From positions 1 to 64,000 of the forward strand of contig JASAND010000579.1 in NCBI GenBank assembly GCA_030248195.1: a stretch of DNA of 64,000 bases, read 5' to 3'. Positions 36,501-44,363 of this stretch are shown one piece after another. The position numbers were made by a program, and so were the translations under genes. This DNA is from Trissonchulus latispiculum. Lineage: Eukaryota > Nematoda > Enoplea > Enoplida > Ironidae. Below the pieces are notes generated by a model, which saw only the letters and a program-made list of their open reading frames with translations, did not search any database and was not told the origin of the DNA. Position 1 is the stretch's first letter; each line of letters starts with the position of its first letter.

Positions 36501-38803
36501 TTTTACAAAGATTGCAGCTTCAAGTTTTGGTATTTACAGACTATAAGCTTGAGAGAAAAACAACTCTCTTGCATGCATAAAGCTAGACTATTAAGACATA
36601 TGTTTGCTACGCCCCCAAAGCTAACTTATGCTTTTGGTATGGTAAGAATTTTATGATTTTAGTACTTGCTTCAATGATGCAGCTTTTTCAGACTTACATA
36701 TAATCTTACAAAACTGGAAAGAACTAAATTTAAATTCGATATTATATATAACTAGCATATGCGAATCAGTGATTTTAATATATACTTCGTTGTTTTCATG
36801 TTAAGCAATTAGTTTTAAAAGTATTGCAATTGGCTCTTGCGTTCACTATATAGACTACAGTTTCAGCTACGTAAAAATTGTATATATGAATTTCAGTTCC
36901 ATTTCAAAATTGTTTTAGGTCCAATTTCAATGATTGGAACAGAAGCTTCAGTAAAAATTTTTACATTATCAAACAAGATTATATATATTCTTAATAATGT
37001 TTAGTATATAGATGTGCTAGCAGATAGTGTTTGAGGCCGGCCGTAGAGTCGGCGGCCGGTGAGCCCGTAGGCCGGCCGATGGCCGGCCGGCCGGCCGGCT
37101 AGCGGCCTTACCAAATTTGGAGTTCATTTTAAGCTTGTTGCTCTGTTGAGTTGCATCCCGGCCGGCCGTTAGCCGTAACGTTCATTCAAAAGCAAACACT
37201 ATTTTATTTACTTTTCCAAAAATTGTGATTGTGTATTCGTCCTTGTGCATTTGAAAATTTCTTAAAATTATGCATTTTTTGTTTCGTACGAATGAAAAGA
37301 AAGAATTTTGGTGAAATTAGTATGGAAAATATGTTTAAAGTAAAGTAAAAACCGATATCAAAAGCAATCAATATTTGATTTTTGCCTCTGCCATTACGGA
37401 TCGCCGGATCGGATCGGATCGACCGATCCAGGACCCGGATCGGATCGGATCGGATCGACAAATTATTTTACTGGATCGGATCGGATAATTTTTTCCCTGC
37501 CGATCCAATCCGATCCACATCACTATTGTAACGTGCTATCAGTTGTGGTGTTTTCGAGCTTCAACACGTCAACGTAGAGTGAGCAAACGAGCACAGTGTG
37601 TGTCTGTGTCACAGTGAATTGGTTGGAACAAGAGTACATGATGAATAGTATGACACTAAGCCTAGTCTCTGTTATCAGAGCAAAAACTATGCAGAAATTC
37701 TAATTCGAAAAAGAGAAAAAGACAGAAAAAAGAAATTCGCACGCTGTGTGTGTTCTAAAGCTTGCAACAGACGCACGTTGAACCAACTGAGTAGTTGTGT
37801 TTTCGAGCTTGTTAGCTTGCAAGCGTAGAGCCAAATCTGTTCGAAGTGATGGGTCCAACTTGCGGGGGGGGGTGTCTGCCGTTAGCGAACAGAGCATAAT
37901 TTTTGCTCTGATAGAATAGACTAGGCTTAGTGTCATACTCTTACACTCTTAAAAAGTGCTCCTGTGCAGTCAGTCACTAGCGGAGCTTCCTGTATTTTCC
38001 ACAAAAGTTACTTTTGTGTTTTTTACCGGCCCCTCCAATAGTAAAAATTACAGGAATTTTCTGTAGAAAATACTAAGGGAACCTGTAGTTTTTATTACAA
38101 GAGTTTGCTGTAGAAAATACTAAAGAAACCTGTAGTTTTTACGAGACAAAGCCTGTAAATTTTACTGGAGTGACCTGTTATTTCAAAAAGGGGGGGGGCA
38201 GGTGCGGGGGCGGCCGCTCCCAAAATATTTTCGGCAGGGAGTGGCCGTTTCAAAAAATTTACCCACGGGGTGTTGAAAGACTGAAAATTTGAAAAAATTC
38301 AAAAATTTACTGTCGCCCTTATATACTCAGTTTGCGTTATCAAGTACTTTCCTGTCCTGTAGAGTAAACCTGTAAACCAGTGACAACTATCATCTACAAA
38401 AGTGATTCCTGTAGTTTCTACTGGAACATTTCTAAGAGTGTATCATTACCTACTGTTGGTTGGAAGTTATGGGGTTATTGAATTGTGGACATGGGTCGTT
38501 TGCAATTTGATAGTGCTAGTGCATGTACGCTTTTGATTAGGAAATGTATGCTCTAGTAATTTTTCACACCTTAACAACGTATTTTAGGACCCGGAAGTGA
38601 TGACCGCTTTTCAGGACATCTCCCAGAACCCGGCCAACATGATGAAGTATGCCTCCAATCCCAAGGTCCAGAAGATCCTGTCCAAACTTCAGCAGAAAAT
38701 GGGGGGCGGCCCTGGGGGTCCAATGCCTGGGGGTGGCGCTCCCCCGCCTCCCCCGCCCACAGGTGGTGGTGGTGCCGCGGCTCCTGATATTGATGTGGAT
38801 TGA
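21433..38803 (+). CDS. ST13: Hsc70-interacting protein (Hip/ST13), 11 coding exons
   Basis: Joining exons 21433-21551, 22935-22995, 24738-24825, 29531-29601, 30108-30174, 30304-30388, 31863-31973, 32621-32723, 32994-33110, 33353-33547 and 38588-38803 gives 1233 nt, 410 residues plus stop. Every junction has GT and AG and compatible phase. Domains in order: N-terminal helical dimerisation region (1-60), acidic linker (61-113), three TPR repeats (about 114-235), a charged helix (236-274), a Gly/Phe/Pro-rich segment (275-325), a DP/STI1 domain (about 338-385) and a Pro/Gly tail ending in acidic residues. In animals Hip is a cytosolic cochaperone that binds the Hsp70 ATPase domain through its TPRs and slows ADP release. 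The human protein is somewhat shorter (369 aa). An in-frame stop at 21400-21402 supports the start. Introns are full of mobile elements. Confidence 0.95.
21719..22577. mobile_element. Non-autonomous TIR element B2 in ST13 intron 1
   Basis: Ends are TAGCGCGGCGGAAAA and TTTTCTCGCCGCGCTA. Internal text aligns with B1, for example GGATTTTAATAGCC, TTGGGACTTTGAAA, TGAACTACTGGAAAGACTTA and GCGACCTGGGGGTGACCT. GGGTTTTTTCCCGC-type words recur near the right end and a direct copy lies at about 22076. It has no nested A element, so it shows the uninterrupted arrangement. Confidence 0.8.
22935..22995 (+). CDS. ST13: ST13 coding exon 2
   Basis: Begins after TTTTCAG and completes Ser40, giving [11 protein letters not shown], which parallels the conserved ESMGG..PP stretch of Hip. 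It ends at GAG before donor GTATAT, and a (TA)n microsatellite starts within that donor. Confidence 0.9.
22997..23017. repeat. (TA)n microsatellite overlapping the exon 2 donor of ST13
   Basis: About ten TA units run directly from position +2 of intron 2. Length changes here would not alter GTATAT but lie right at the U1 pairing region. Confidence 0.85.
23225..23642. mobile_element. MITE-like element with GGGCTTATTCTAG ends, ST13 intron 2
   Basis: GGGCTTATTCTAGGG at 23225 and CTAGAATAAGCCC ending at 23642 are inverted ends. The inside holds very long G runs then a C run (about 23530-23628) and no credible gene. A truncated copy of the left part lies in intron 4. Confidence 0.65.
24738..24825 (+). 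CDS. ST13: ST13 coding exon 3 (acidic linker)
   Basis: Follows TTTTTTCAG. It encodes an Asp/Glu-rich stretch ([15 protein letters not shown]), the acidic linker between the dimerisation region and the TPRs. It ends with one base of a codon completed in exon 4. Confidence 0.85.
26130..26515. repeat. Possible MITE, ST13 intron 3
   Basis: GGCGCGTAGTGTGGGG near 26137 and GGCTACGCTAGTGGG near 26505 look like imperfect inverted ends around G- and C-rich text. Boundaries are uncertain. Confidence 0.35.
26697..27253. mobile_element. TIR element with GGCCGGTTTCATAAA ends, ST13 intron 3
   Basis: GGCCGGTTTCATAAAACTTT at 26697 is mirrored by an imperfect inverse ending AACCGGCCC at 27253. A second internal pair (TTCCATAAAACTTTTC near 26783 and CGTTTTATGG near 27173) repeats the same phrase inside. 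Such GGGCC..TTTCATAAA ends are seen in PIF/Harbinger-type MITEs; the family here is inference. Confidence 0.55.
27500..28290. repeat. Tandem array of 142/147-bp units, ST13 intron 3
   Basis: AAAAGTTGCTCAGCTC marks unit starts at 27500, 27647, 27789, 27931, 28078 and 28220, giving lengths 147, 142, 142, 147 and 142; the last unit is cut short. The difference is one extra CCACC in the CCCCACCCCACC block. Units are otherwise nearly identical. No coding role is seen. Confidence 0.95.
28328..28760. repeat. Tandem array of 163-bp units, ST13 intron 3
   Basis: GGCAAAGTGG marks unit starts at 28328, 28491 and 28654, exactly 163 bp apart; the third unit is partial and diverged. It follows directly on the 142/147-bp array. 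The unit is not a multiple of three, so open frames across it come from the repeat. Confidence 0.9.
29531..29601 (+). CDS. ST13: ST13 coding exon 4
   Basis: Follows TATTTTTCAG and encodes [20 protein letters not shown], the Hip-typical GVIEPDTDxPxxMGD motif. The donor GTACGT is strong. Intron 3 before it is about 4.7 kb and carries two tandem arrays. Confidence 0.95.
29815..29950. repeat. Truncated copy of the GGGCTTATTCTAG element, ST13 intron 4
   Basis: GGGGCTTATTCTAGGGTTTT is followed by text matching 23225-23350, including CCGAGGGGC and GCGAAAATTTTTC. No right end is found. Confidence 0.6.
30108..30174 (+). CDS. ST13: ST13 coding exon 5
   Basis: Follows TTGCTTCAG. It encodes [20 protein letters not shown], the helix leading into TPR1. 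It ends with one base of Gly; the donor is GTATAT. Confidence 0.9.
30304..30388 (+). CDS. ST13: ST13 coding exon 6 (TPR1)
   Basis: Follows TTTTTTAG and encodes [20 protein letters not shown] and ILHAKRA, the core of the first TPR. It ends with two bases of Ser; the donor is GTAGAT. Confidence 0.95.
30726..31485. mobile_element. hAT-like element with TACGCAG words, ST13 intron 6
   Basis: CCTTGGAG occurs exactly at 30718-30725 and 31486-31493, an 8-bp target duplication. Ends are CACGGTTTTTTTTG and CAAAAAAAACCCTA (imperfect inverses). TACGCAG or close variants recur many times next to both ends. Two perfect hairpins, CTGGGGGGC with GCCCCCCAG, lie at 30904-30925 and 31193-31213. No ORF is seen. 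Confidence 0.75.
31863..31973 (+). CDS. ST13: ST13 coding exon 7 (TPR2)
   Basis: Follows TTTTTTCAG. It encodes a TPR with [20 protein letters not shown] and FRGRAN, like the Hip [20 protein letters not shown] motif. The donor is GTAAGA. Confidence 0.95.
32255..32350 (+). repeat. Dispersed repeat, related to 62113-62205 (ST13 intron 7)
   Basis: AAGAGCAAGCCCCTAGAG, GCTCCGACCACAGTACG and ATGAATGTTCC line up with AAGAGTAAGCCACTAGAG, GCTCCGCCCACAATACG and CGAATGTTCC near 62115-62195, in the same order and orientation. It could be a SINE or MITE fragment. Confidence 0.55.
32621..32723 (+). CDS. ST13: ST13 coding exon 8 (TPR3)
   Basis: Follows TTTTTGTTTAG. It encodes [20 protein letters not shown], the third TPR, matching the LLGHWEEA..DLALACKLDYD signature of Hip. 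The donor is GTAAGA, phase 0. Confidence 0.95.
32795..32955. repeat. Small inverted-repeat element with GGATTAAAC words, ST13 intron 8
   Basis: ATTAAACGGATTA on the left and AATCCGTTTAAT on the right are inverted, bracketed by TTCATAAAA and TTTTTATGAA. The same word fills 54285-55075. Confidence 0.5.
32994..33110 (+). CDS. ST13: ST13 coding exon 9 (charged helix)
   Basis: Acceptor is TTTTTTTTAG. It encodes 39 residues dominated by Lys, Arg and Glu, starting [20 protein letters not shown], the charged helix after the Hip TPRs. The donor GTACGT is strong. Confidence 0.95.
33353..33547 (+). CDS. ST13: ST13 coding exon 10 (Gly/Phe/Pro-rich)
   Basis: Acceptor is CTGTTCTAG. It encodes Ala/Gly-rich text with GGFPGG repeats and poly-Gly, corresponding to the GGMP-repeat region of vertebrate Hip, then [17 protein letters not shown]. 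The donor is GTAGGT. Intron 10 that follows is about 5 kb and almost entirely mobile DNA. Confidence 0.9.
33748..35150 (+). mobile_element. TTAA-flanked TIR element C, copy 1
   Basis: TTAA at 33748-33751 is followed by GGGGGGGGCTACGAA; the other end reads TTCGTAGCCCCCCC and TTAA (35147-35150). TTAA duplications are typical of piggyBac and Kolobok elements. The body of about 1.4 kb is non-coding and matches 44364-45769 in reverse orientation. Confidence 0.8.
35147..36370. mobile_element. TTAA-flanked TIR element D
   Basis: Starting from the same TTAA that ends element C, the sequence reads GGGGGGGGGGTATACC and closes with GGTATACC then a C run and TTAA at 36367-36370. The body of about 1.2 kb differs from C and has no gene. 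Confidence 0.7.
37025..37201. repeat. GGCCGGCC-rich array bounded by TAGTGTTTG / CAAACACTA
   Basis: Short inverted ends TAGTGTTTG and CAAACACTA enclose tandem and scattered GGCCGGCC palindromes. No clear target duplication is visible, so it may be a small element or an expansion within the host element. Confidence 0.5.
37651..37935. mobile_element. TA-flanked MITE with TGACACTAAGCC ends, ST13 intron 10
   Basis: TGACACTAAGCCTAGTCT on the left is matched by AGACTAGGCTTAGTGTCA on the right, with TA on both outer sides. The inverted match goes on through TCAGAGCAAAAA. TA duplications point to Tc1/mariner-type mobilisation. Confidence 0.8.
37944..38440. mobile_element. TA-flanked MITE with CACTCTTA ends, ST13 intron 10
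   Basis: CACTCTTAAAAAGTGCTCC at 37944 pairs imperfectly with GGAACATTTCTAAGAGTG ending at 38440, with TA flanks. Inside, CCTGTAGTTTTTAC and its inverse recur several times. It ends about 150 bp before the last ST13 exon. Confidence 0.75.
38588..38803 (+). CDS. ST13: ST13 coding exon 11 (DP/STI1 domain and stop)
   Basis: Acceptor is GTATTTTAG. It encodes [20 protein letters not shown] and [15 protein letters not shown], the C-terminal DP/STI1 domain, then a Gly/Pro tail with six prolines and PDIDVD before TGA. No canonical AATAAA is close; ATATAAA near 39063 is a possible variant signal. Confidence 0.95.
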   Translation, partial: DPEVMTAFQDISQNPANMMKYASNPKVQKILSKLQQKMGGGPGGPMPGGGAPPPPPPTGGGGAAAPDIDVD

Positions 38804-39672
38804 AGAGTGATTGGACAGACTTATCAGCTGGGTAAATACCTAATTTGCATAAACTGCTGACTGACTGAGTTGACTGCTAATCAGTTCGCGCGTATGGCCC
38901 TGACCCTTATACTAACATTTGTGGATTTTGATACATTGTTTTCCGTGGAATTAATAACCTGTATTAACGGTATACAATCTGAAGTATATAATTTGTTATG
39001 TGATTTTGTAATCTGTATTTGTCTCTTGTGTTTTTATTTTTCATGATTTTTTGAAAATACTGATATAAAAGAGTTTTGTTAAGAACCTACGACTAAAATC
39101 AATCTTTAATGCCTAGGAATGGGATTTGGGGCTGTCAATTTTTTGTCAACGGGTTTGCTAGTCATTTTTTTGATGTTTTGTGTACACCGTCAGCTATGAT
39201 TATTGATTATTCTGATTGTTAATTCTGTTGTCTCTTGTGTGGTACGAGTTTATGTTCTGCTAACACTGTTTTTCTTGAATGCATTGTTTGTTGTGCTATT
39301 TGAAGGGAAAATAGAGTAAATTAACTCACTGACTTCATACTTTCATATTTTGATTTTTGCAGAATTTTTATTGTTAATTGGCGTTTCTTATTTAGACGTT
39401 TTGAAAAACATTTTGTTCGTTGAGCCCCTTTCTTTGAACCTCCATCATGATGCTAGAGTTTCCACTGTTAGTTTTAAAACGGAAACCGTACCAATTGTTG
39501 CGTCTTCGTCTGTACCCGTTATTGACAATTTCTCTAATGTTGATTTCACCGTTCAATTTATCCGGATTTTTATATTGTGATGTTTTCAGTTTATGAATGA
39601 ATGATACAGTAAATGCTCGCGACGACTGTTATTTAGGTTAGGTAAGTAACAAGTTAACATTTTGTAAAGATT

Positions 39673-39743
39673 TGGCTCCGCCGGGAATCGAACCACGGAC
39701 CTCCCGGACTGCAGTCAGTCGTGTAACCACTACACCACGGAGC
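39673..39743 (-). pseudogene. tRNA-like sequence, copy 1
   Basis: The minus strand has box A (TGGTGTAGTGG) and box B (GGTTCGATTCC) at tRNA spacing, a D-arm-like GTGT/ACAC, and an acceptor that pairs for six bases (GCTCCG with CGGAGC). The T stem has mismatches and the anticodon arm does not fold, though CTGCAGT could place a GCA anticodon. It is more likely a tRNA pseudogene or SINE head than a working tRNA. Confidence 0.55.
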
Positions 39744-39937
39744 TGGAGAGAAGATCACATAACATCTATATCATTGGTGCTCTCTGTACATCTCTTCCTC
39801 GCTAACAAGAGGCTCGCCCCGAGTTACACAAGGACCAAACACAGATAGACAGTCTAGCCTCGCCAGGACAGGTACATACACACGACAAGAAATAGGGGCT
39901 GGATTCCATGTTCTTCTGGGAGACTGCTGTAAAGATT

Positions 39938-40002
39938 TGGCTGCGCCGGGAATCGGACCTCGCGAACTACAGTCAGGCGTGCAACTACTACATCATGGAG
40001 CC
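39938..40002 (-). pseudogene. tRNA-like sequence, copy 2 (decayed)
   Basis: A diverged copy of the unit at 39673-39743, sharing TGTAAAGATTTGGCT on one flank and GAGAGAAGA..CACATAA text on the other. Several bases around box B are missing and the arms do not fold. Shared flanks show that a unit of about 130-145 bp was duplicated. Confidence 0.5.
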
Positions 40003-40049
40003 AGGAGAGAGAAGAGCACATAAGTTATATATCCTTGGTACTCTACAAT

Positions 40050-41990
40050 TTAACAACAAAAAATCCGGTCTTGGGTTTTTGTTTTGGTGCGCCGATCCCG
40101 TCAGTGAATTCAATCCTGGATTAAACTTCATTCTGGATTTGAGAAATGGGATTTAACATTTAACCTCATTATTACTTTGTTGTTAAAAATTTAAATTGAA
40201 ACGTTGGTTGAAACTTGTTAGTTTTAGATACAGGAGGAAGGGATTTCTATCAGGTTTTTCAGGCTTATTTTGACAAATATGTAAAAGCACTGACATGATT
40301 TTGATAGTTTCATCTCTTAAAGAAAATTAATGTAAATGAAAGTTTGACCGAAAGAAAGAAAGAGCTTAAGGTGGTTGAAGTCTGCTGGGTCAGGATTAAC
40401 TGTATCTAATTAAACAAATTTGACTTTAACCCGGAAAATTGGTTTGGCGCGCATTAAACTGAATATGGCTAGACTGGTCCATGCTGTACTTTATGTTTCG
40501 GGTTCCACTTCATGGACTTCTTGTTTAGGTTGACGACTCGTGCTCCAGTTAGAACCAAACTACCATAGTGAAGTATATACTAAATAAACTTAGATTTTAT
40601 CAGGATTGGCCAGGAACTGTAATTTTAATGATAAACATCGCACTCCTTCACAGCTGAGCACTTAGAACACCTCCCACCCCATGGCTCAGCAGAATCTACT
40701 CAGTTGTGCGTAGTTACTAATATTCGAGCCCAACTTAAAGTGGTGGTATCCTTTTGTGCAGTGCTTTTGTGGTGACTTTTTTAAAACGTTATAACTCGCA
40801 ATTTTGTGAGTTAGAAAGAGTTTAATACATTGTTTTAAAGCTTATAATCAGGACTTTCCCATGAGCTTACGAAACTAGCAAAATTAGCAAAAATGTTCTA
40901 ATATAACGGCTAAATATAGACTAACTATTTTTGAACATCGACTTCTCAAAACTAGAATCGGCCAAAGATTCCTATTGTGCCATGACATGAAGGACATGGG
41001 CCGAGGGACGTTTTTTGGATTTGGCTCAGTAGATCTTAACTTTCGAAAAAAATCGGCCAAATGCGCGGCAACACGAAATTTCGCACCTTCGCATTGAGTT
41101 TTCTTGCTACTCGAAGCGTTTTAGCCCAAACCAAGAAAAACTTCCCTCCGCAGATGTGCGAATTCCCTCTCTGCTAAAAATTTCTGGAATCAGTCAAGTA
41201 GTTTTTGAGAAATCTATGTTTAACACAAAATAGTTTTAGTTTTGCCAAAATGGTTTTTCGACCGAATCTCTAGCTTAAACTAACGAATTTCAGCTAATAG
41301 CCATTGATAAAATGTGCAATCAGATTGTGTATCGATTGAGTATAAATGGATCAAATTTGTCCGTAAGATTTTGCAGTAATTTTGAAAAAACTCATTTTCT
41401 CGAAAATGGCCATTTTTTGCCCCTCAAAATGTTTCTTGCCTATACTGACTTTACCACTGGAGATTGCTCAAAGGTTGTAAAAGCAAAAGTGTTCATTTTA
41501 GTGTTCTCTTTCCAGCCATAACAACCGATCCAGAGTCTGGTCCACCTACTAGGAGCCTAACGCCAAAAACCAAAACTTTCTTATCTTTGGGCCTAAAAAT
41601 ACGGGACTGGTCCCAGAATGCTAAAGAGCGTGGAAATAAGTTATTTCGTAAGTTTTAGCCATTTACGTAAAGGATTAAAGCTGTATGAGTCCAAAAGACC
41701 CGAAATGAAGCACCTTAAGCGAGTGAGTACAGCGTACTCTGCGTGCTGGCAGATTTCTCCGCGTGATGTGTTGGTATTTTAGGTATTCAATTGCGGTTTG
41801 TGTATCTTGTAACTGCAAAGTGCAAAGTATTCCGAACTGGTTTCTCCAAGACAAACGATTAGTGAATTCTTTTGTGACTAAGCATAATATGATTCATTGT
41901 GTACTTGAATCTTTTTAAAGATAAAGGCTGAAATACAACATTACGGATTTATTCAGCCGTGAATCAGTTTTCAATCCTCTGGTTGTTTTT
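40050..41990. other. Gene-free stretch
   Basis: No convincing exon or bounded element is seen. The text resembles the non-coding bodies of the TTAA-flanked elements in style (CTCAAAA, TTTTGAAAAA, CGAAAATGG) but I found no ends. Confidence 0.35.
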
Positions 41991-41994
41991 CTTC

Positions 41995-42385
41995 ACAGTT
42001 GTGTTTTTTCGCCAAAAATGGCATTTTCGCTCACTTCTAGCTCTTCTGTGGACTTTCTTAGCTTACACAACGGTTCCGCTGGAGGAAGTCTAGTCAAAAA
42101 CAGCGGACTGGTTGCAGGGAATGTTCGTGTCGAAGTAGAACTTAACAGACTCAATTTAAGAAAAGTTATTATTCGCTTGAAATATGGACAAGAATGCCAA
42201 AACTTTGGCTAAACCGTCTGTATTGCCACAGAAAACCGAATGGAACATTAGTGCGTGGATATATAAGCACGAACGCGATCGTCCTGACACAGGACTTATT
42301 CGATTAAGCAAATATCCTACTACTAGTCCTGCTGAGTTTAGACTCAACTCTACCAGGGTCTACTGCTTTTCCTAAGAACGTCGGT
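41995..42385 (+). pseudogene. Possible broken upstream coding part of the BTB gene
   Basis: Two successive open stretches (42018-42212 and 42184-42375) overlap in different frames and lead into the BTB frame with another shift. The first has serine-rich text then VRVEVELNRLNLRKVIIRLK; the second contains TEWNISAWIYKHERDRPDTG. If the BTB ORF was once part of a longer, MATH-like protein, two frameshifts now separate the parts. The domain identity is not established. Confidence 0.25.
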
Positions 42386-42397
42386 TTGTGCGTAAAT

Positions 42398-43021
42398 ATG
42401 TCCACAGCGCCACCTGAAAGTTCATCAATTTTTGACACGATTGCTCGTGAGGACAGTGGATCCAACGATTTTTTGAACGAGCTCTGGTCAGGTTTAGAAA
42501 ATCCCGAAAATCCCATCAGCGATATCCAGATTACATGTTCGGATAAAATCATCCTCTATGCGCATCGATTTGTCCTGATGAAGTGTCCAGTTTTGCGGAA
42601 AAATTTGGAATCCGGTATGCTTGAAGCTGTCAAGGGTATTCTTTGCTTGAAGGATTTTCCAAGCACATCTGTTAAAATGTTTCTAAAATATCTGTATTTT
42701 GGCAGCGCGAAAACTGTGCTGGAAGACGGGTCTATTAACTGCTGGAAAGACTTGGTCCAGATGGCACATCGCTATGATCTCACAGCGCTGCTTCAGATTG
42801 CTGAAATGCAACTAAAGGATCAAGTTACTAAGGAAAATATGGGAGAATATTTGTTGCTGGCCCGATGCTTGCAGCTAAAAGAATTGCGTACAGAATGTTT
42901 GGATGTGATTGTTAAGAATTTGGACCGTCTGAGATCGCTGCCAGAATTCGAGGCCATTCGAGCAGATCCGGATCTCTTCATGGAATTGTTGCATATCGCT
43001 AAAGTTCCACCTGGACGGTGA
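42398..43021 (+). CDS. BTB/POZ-domain protein, SPOP/TDPOZ-like, intronless
   Basis: 207 codons from ATG 42398 to TGA 43019-43021. After a Ser-rich start (1-30), residues about 35-125 form a BTB fold: SDIQITCSDKIILYAHRFVL matches the D..I..~~..AH+.VL core, followed by FLKYLYFGSA. Residues 125-200 (MAHRYDLTALLQIAEMQL and MGEYLLLARCLQLKELRTEC) match the tail helices of SPOP-type proteins. In that family BTB mediates dimerisation and cullin-3 binding, and MATH binds substrate; no MATH domain is in this frame. Codon 42386 (TTG) is not needed as a start. It could be a short gene, a terminal exon or a retrocopy. Confidence 0.75.
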   Translation: MSTAPPESSSIFDTIAREDSGSNDFLNELWSGLENPENPISDIQITCSDKIILYAHRFVLMKCPVLRKNLESGMLEAVKGILCLKDFPSTSVKMFLKYLYFGSAKTVLEDGSINCWKDLVQMAHRYDLTALLQIAEMQLKDQVTKENMGEYLLLARCLQLKELRTECLDVIVKNLDRLRSLPEFEAIRADPDLFMELLHIAKVPPGR

Positions 43022-43218
43022 TAAGGCTTACTTGGACGTTTTTGAATGAAAACCCAGCCGTGATCAATCGCCTACCGAAAAGTTAGACCTGATCTAATCC
43101 AAACTAGGAATGGAACATTTCCATTCTCGGTATTTTCATGAATTTTCAGAATCGTAATACTTTTTTGGAATGCCGCCCTTTGAAATCAGTAGTAATAGGA
43201 GGTAAAATGGTGTAGAAT

Positions 43219-43400
43219 TGGGGGGGGGTTTGGTGGTTGTGGAGGAAAATTGGGGGGAGGTTGTGGCTGAAAATTGGGGGGAGGTTTTTGGGGTTGTGGA
43301 GTTGGGGGGAGGTTTTCTGGGTTGTGGAGTTGGGGGGAGGTTTTTGGGGTTGTGGAGTTGGGGGGAGGTTTTTGTGGTTGTGGAGGAAATTGGGGGGAGG
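43219..43400. repeat. 26-bp minisatellite
   Basis: Repeats of a unit like GTTGTGGAGTTGGGGGGAGG plus a T run; at least four good copies at 43295-43385 and looser ones before. Open frames on both strands (Gly/Val-rich, or Pro-rich on the reverse) are products of the repeat. Confidence 0.9.
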
Positions 43401-43800
43401 TGACCGGAACCACGGTCGACCCAAGGTCAAATTTCAAAATTGTCCATTTTCGTCGGGAAAACTTTATCTAGGGGGTTTTTGAGGTCGTAGATTTCAAAAA
43501 TGACCTTAGTTTTGCTCTATTTCTTAACCTCCGTGCAGACCCATGTCCGGAACCATGGCTGACCCTAGGTCAAATTTCAAAGTTGCCTATTTTCGCTCGA
43601 AAAACTTTACCAAGGGGTTTTCGAGGTCGTAGATTTCAAAACTGAGCTTAGATTTTTGCTAAAATCAAAGCTCCATGCTGACCCCTGGCCGAAACCGTGG
43701 CTAACCCTAGGTCAAATTTCAAAATTGACCAGTTGGAAAAACTTTGGAGTAATTTGCTGTCGTAGAATTCAAAACTGACTTCAGAAGTTAGCTAGGATGG
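43400..43800. repeat. Tandem array of about 142-bp units
   Basis: GGTCAAATTTC begins at 43425, 43568 and 43710, spacings 143 and 142. Each is preceded by AACC.TGGC..ACCC and followed by a GAGGTCGTAGATTTC-like phrase. Copies are clearly diverged. Confidence 0.8.
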
Positions 43801-43959
43801 AAGCTTACCGCTGACCCATAACATGAGCGTCCATACTAAATTATCACAGGGCGCGACCGCTAGTGATCACCCGACTACTTTAGTCTGCAAATACAGCCAG
43901 TGGGAGATACTAACTGTGGCGAACACTACTACTATAGTACGGCCCATACAGGCGGATGT

Positions 43960-44345
43960 GTTTTATTGAAGAAAGAACAACAATACTGCACAAAAATACT
44001 ATACAACAACACTGCACCAAAATACTGTACAACAACACTGTACAAAAATAATATAGTGCAACAAGACAACTGCACAAAATACTGTACAACAAAAATACTG
44101 TACAACACAAAGACACGACAAGAATACACTGCACAAAATAATATGCAACAAAAATACAGTACAACAACACTCTACAACAAAACTATGGTACAACAAGACA
44201 ACTGCACAAAATACTGTAAACAAAAAGACACGACAAGAATACACTAAACAAAATAATACGCAACAAAAATACAGTACAACAACACTCTACAACAAAAATA
44301 CTGTACAACAACACTCTACAACAAAAATACTGTACAACAGAAACA
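43960..44345. repeat. Short-unit array of ACAACAAAAATACTGTAC type
   Basis: Phrases AATACTGTACAACA, AACACTCTACAACA and AGACACGACAAGAATACAC alternate for almost 400 bp. Long frames on the reverse strand are repeat-derived (Cys/Val/Tyr-rich). Confidence 0.85.
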
Positions 44346-44363
44346 CTCACTTCATTACAGATG

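Larger units (their letters stand above)
33620..37525. mobile_element. hAT-like composite with GGATCGGATC words, ST13 intron 10
   Basis: The left end TAGTGATGTGGATCGG and the right end CCGATCCACATCACTA are inverses. Flanks TTGTGAAC and TTGTAACG resemble a decayed 8-bp duplication. Subterminal zones 33640-33745 and 37395-37510 repeat CGGATCGGATC. The inside holds two TTAA-flanked elements (33748-36370) and a CCGG array (37025-37201). I find no transposase ORF in the remainder. Confidence 0.75.

Noticed and set aside
43146..43482. Proline-rich and glycine-rich open frames on both strands.
   Set aside because: Explained completely by the 26-bp minisatellite.
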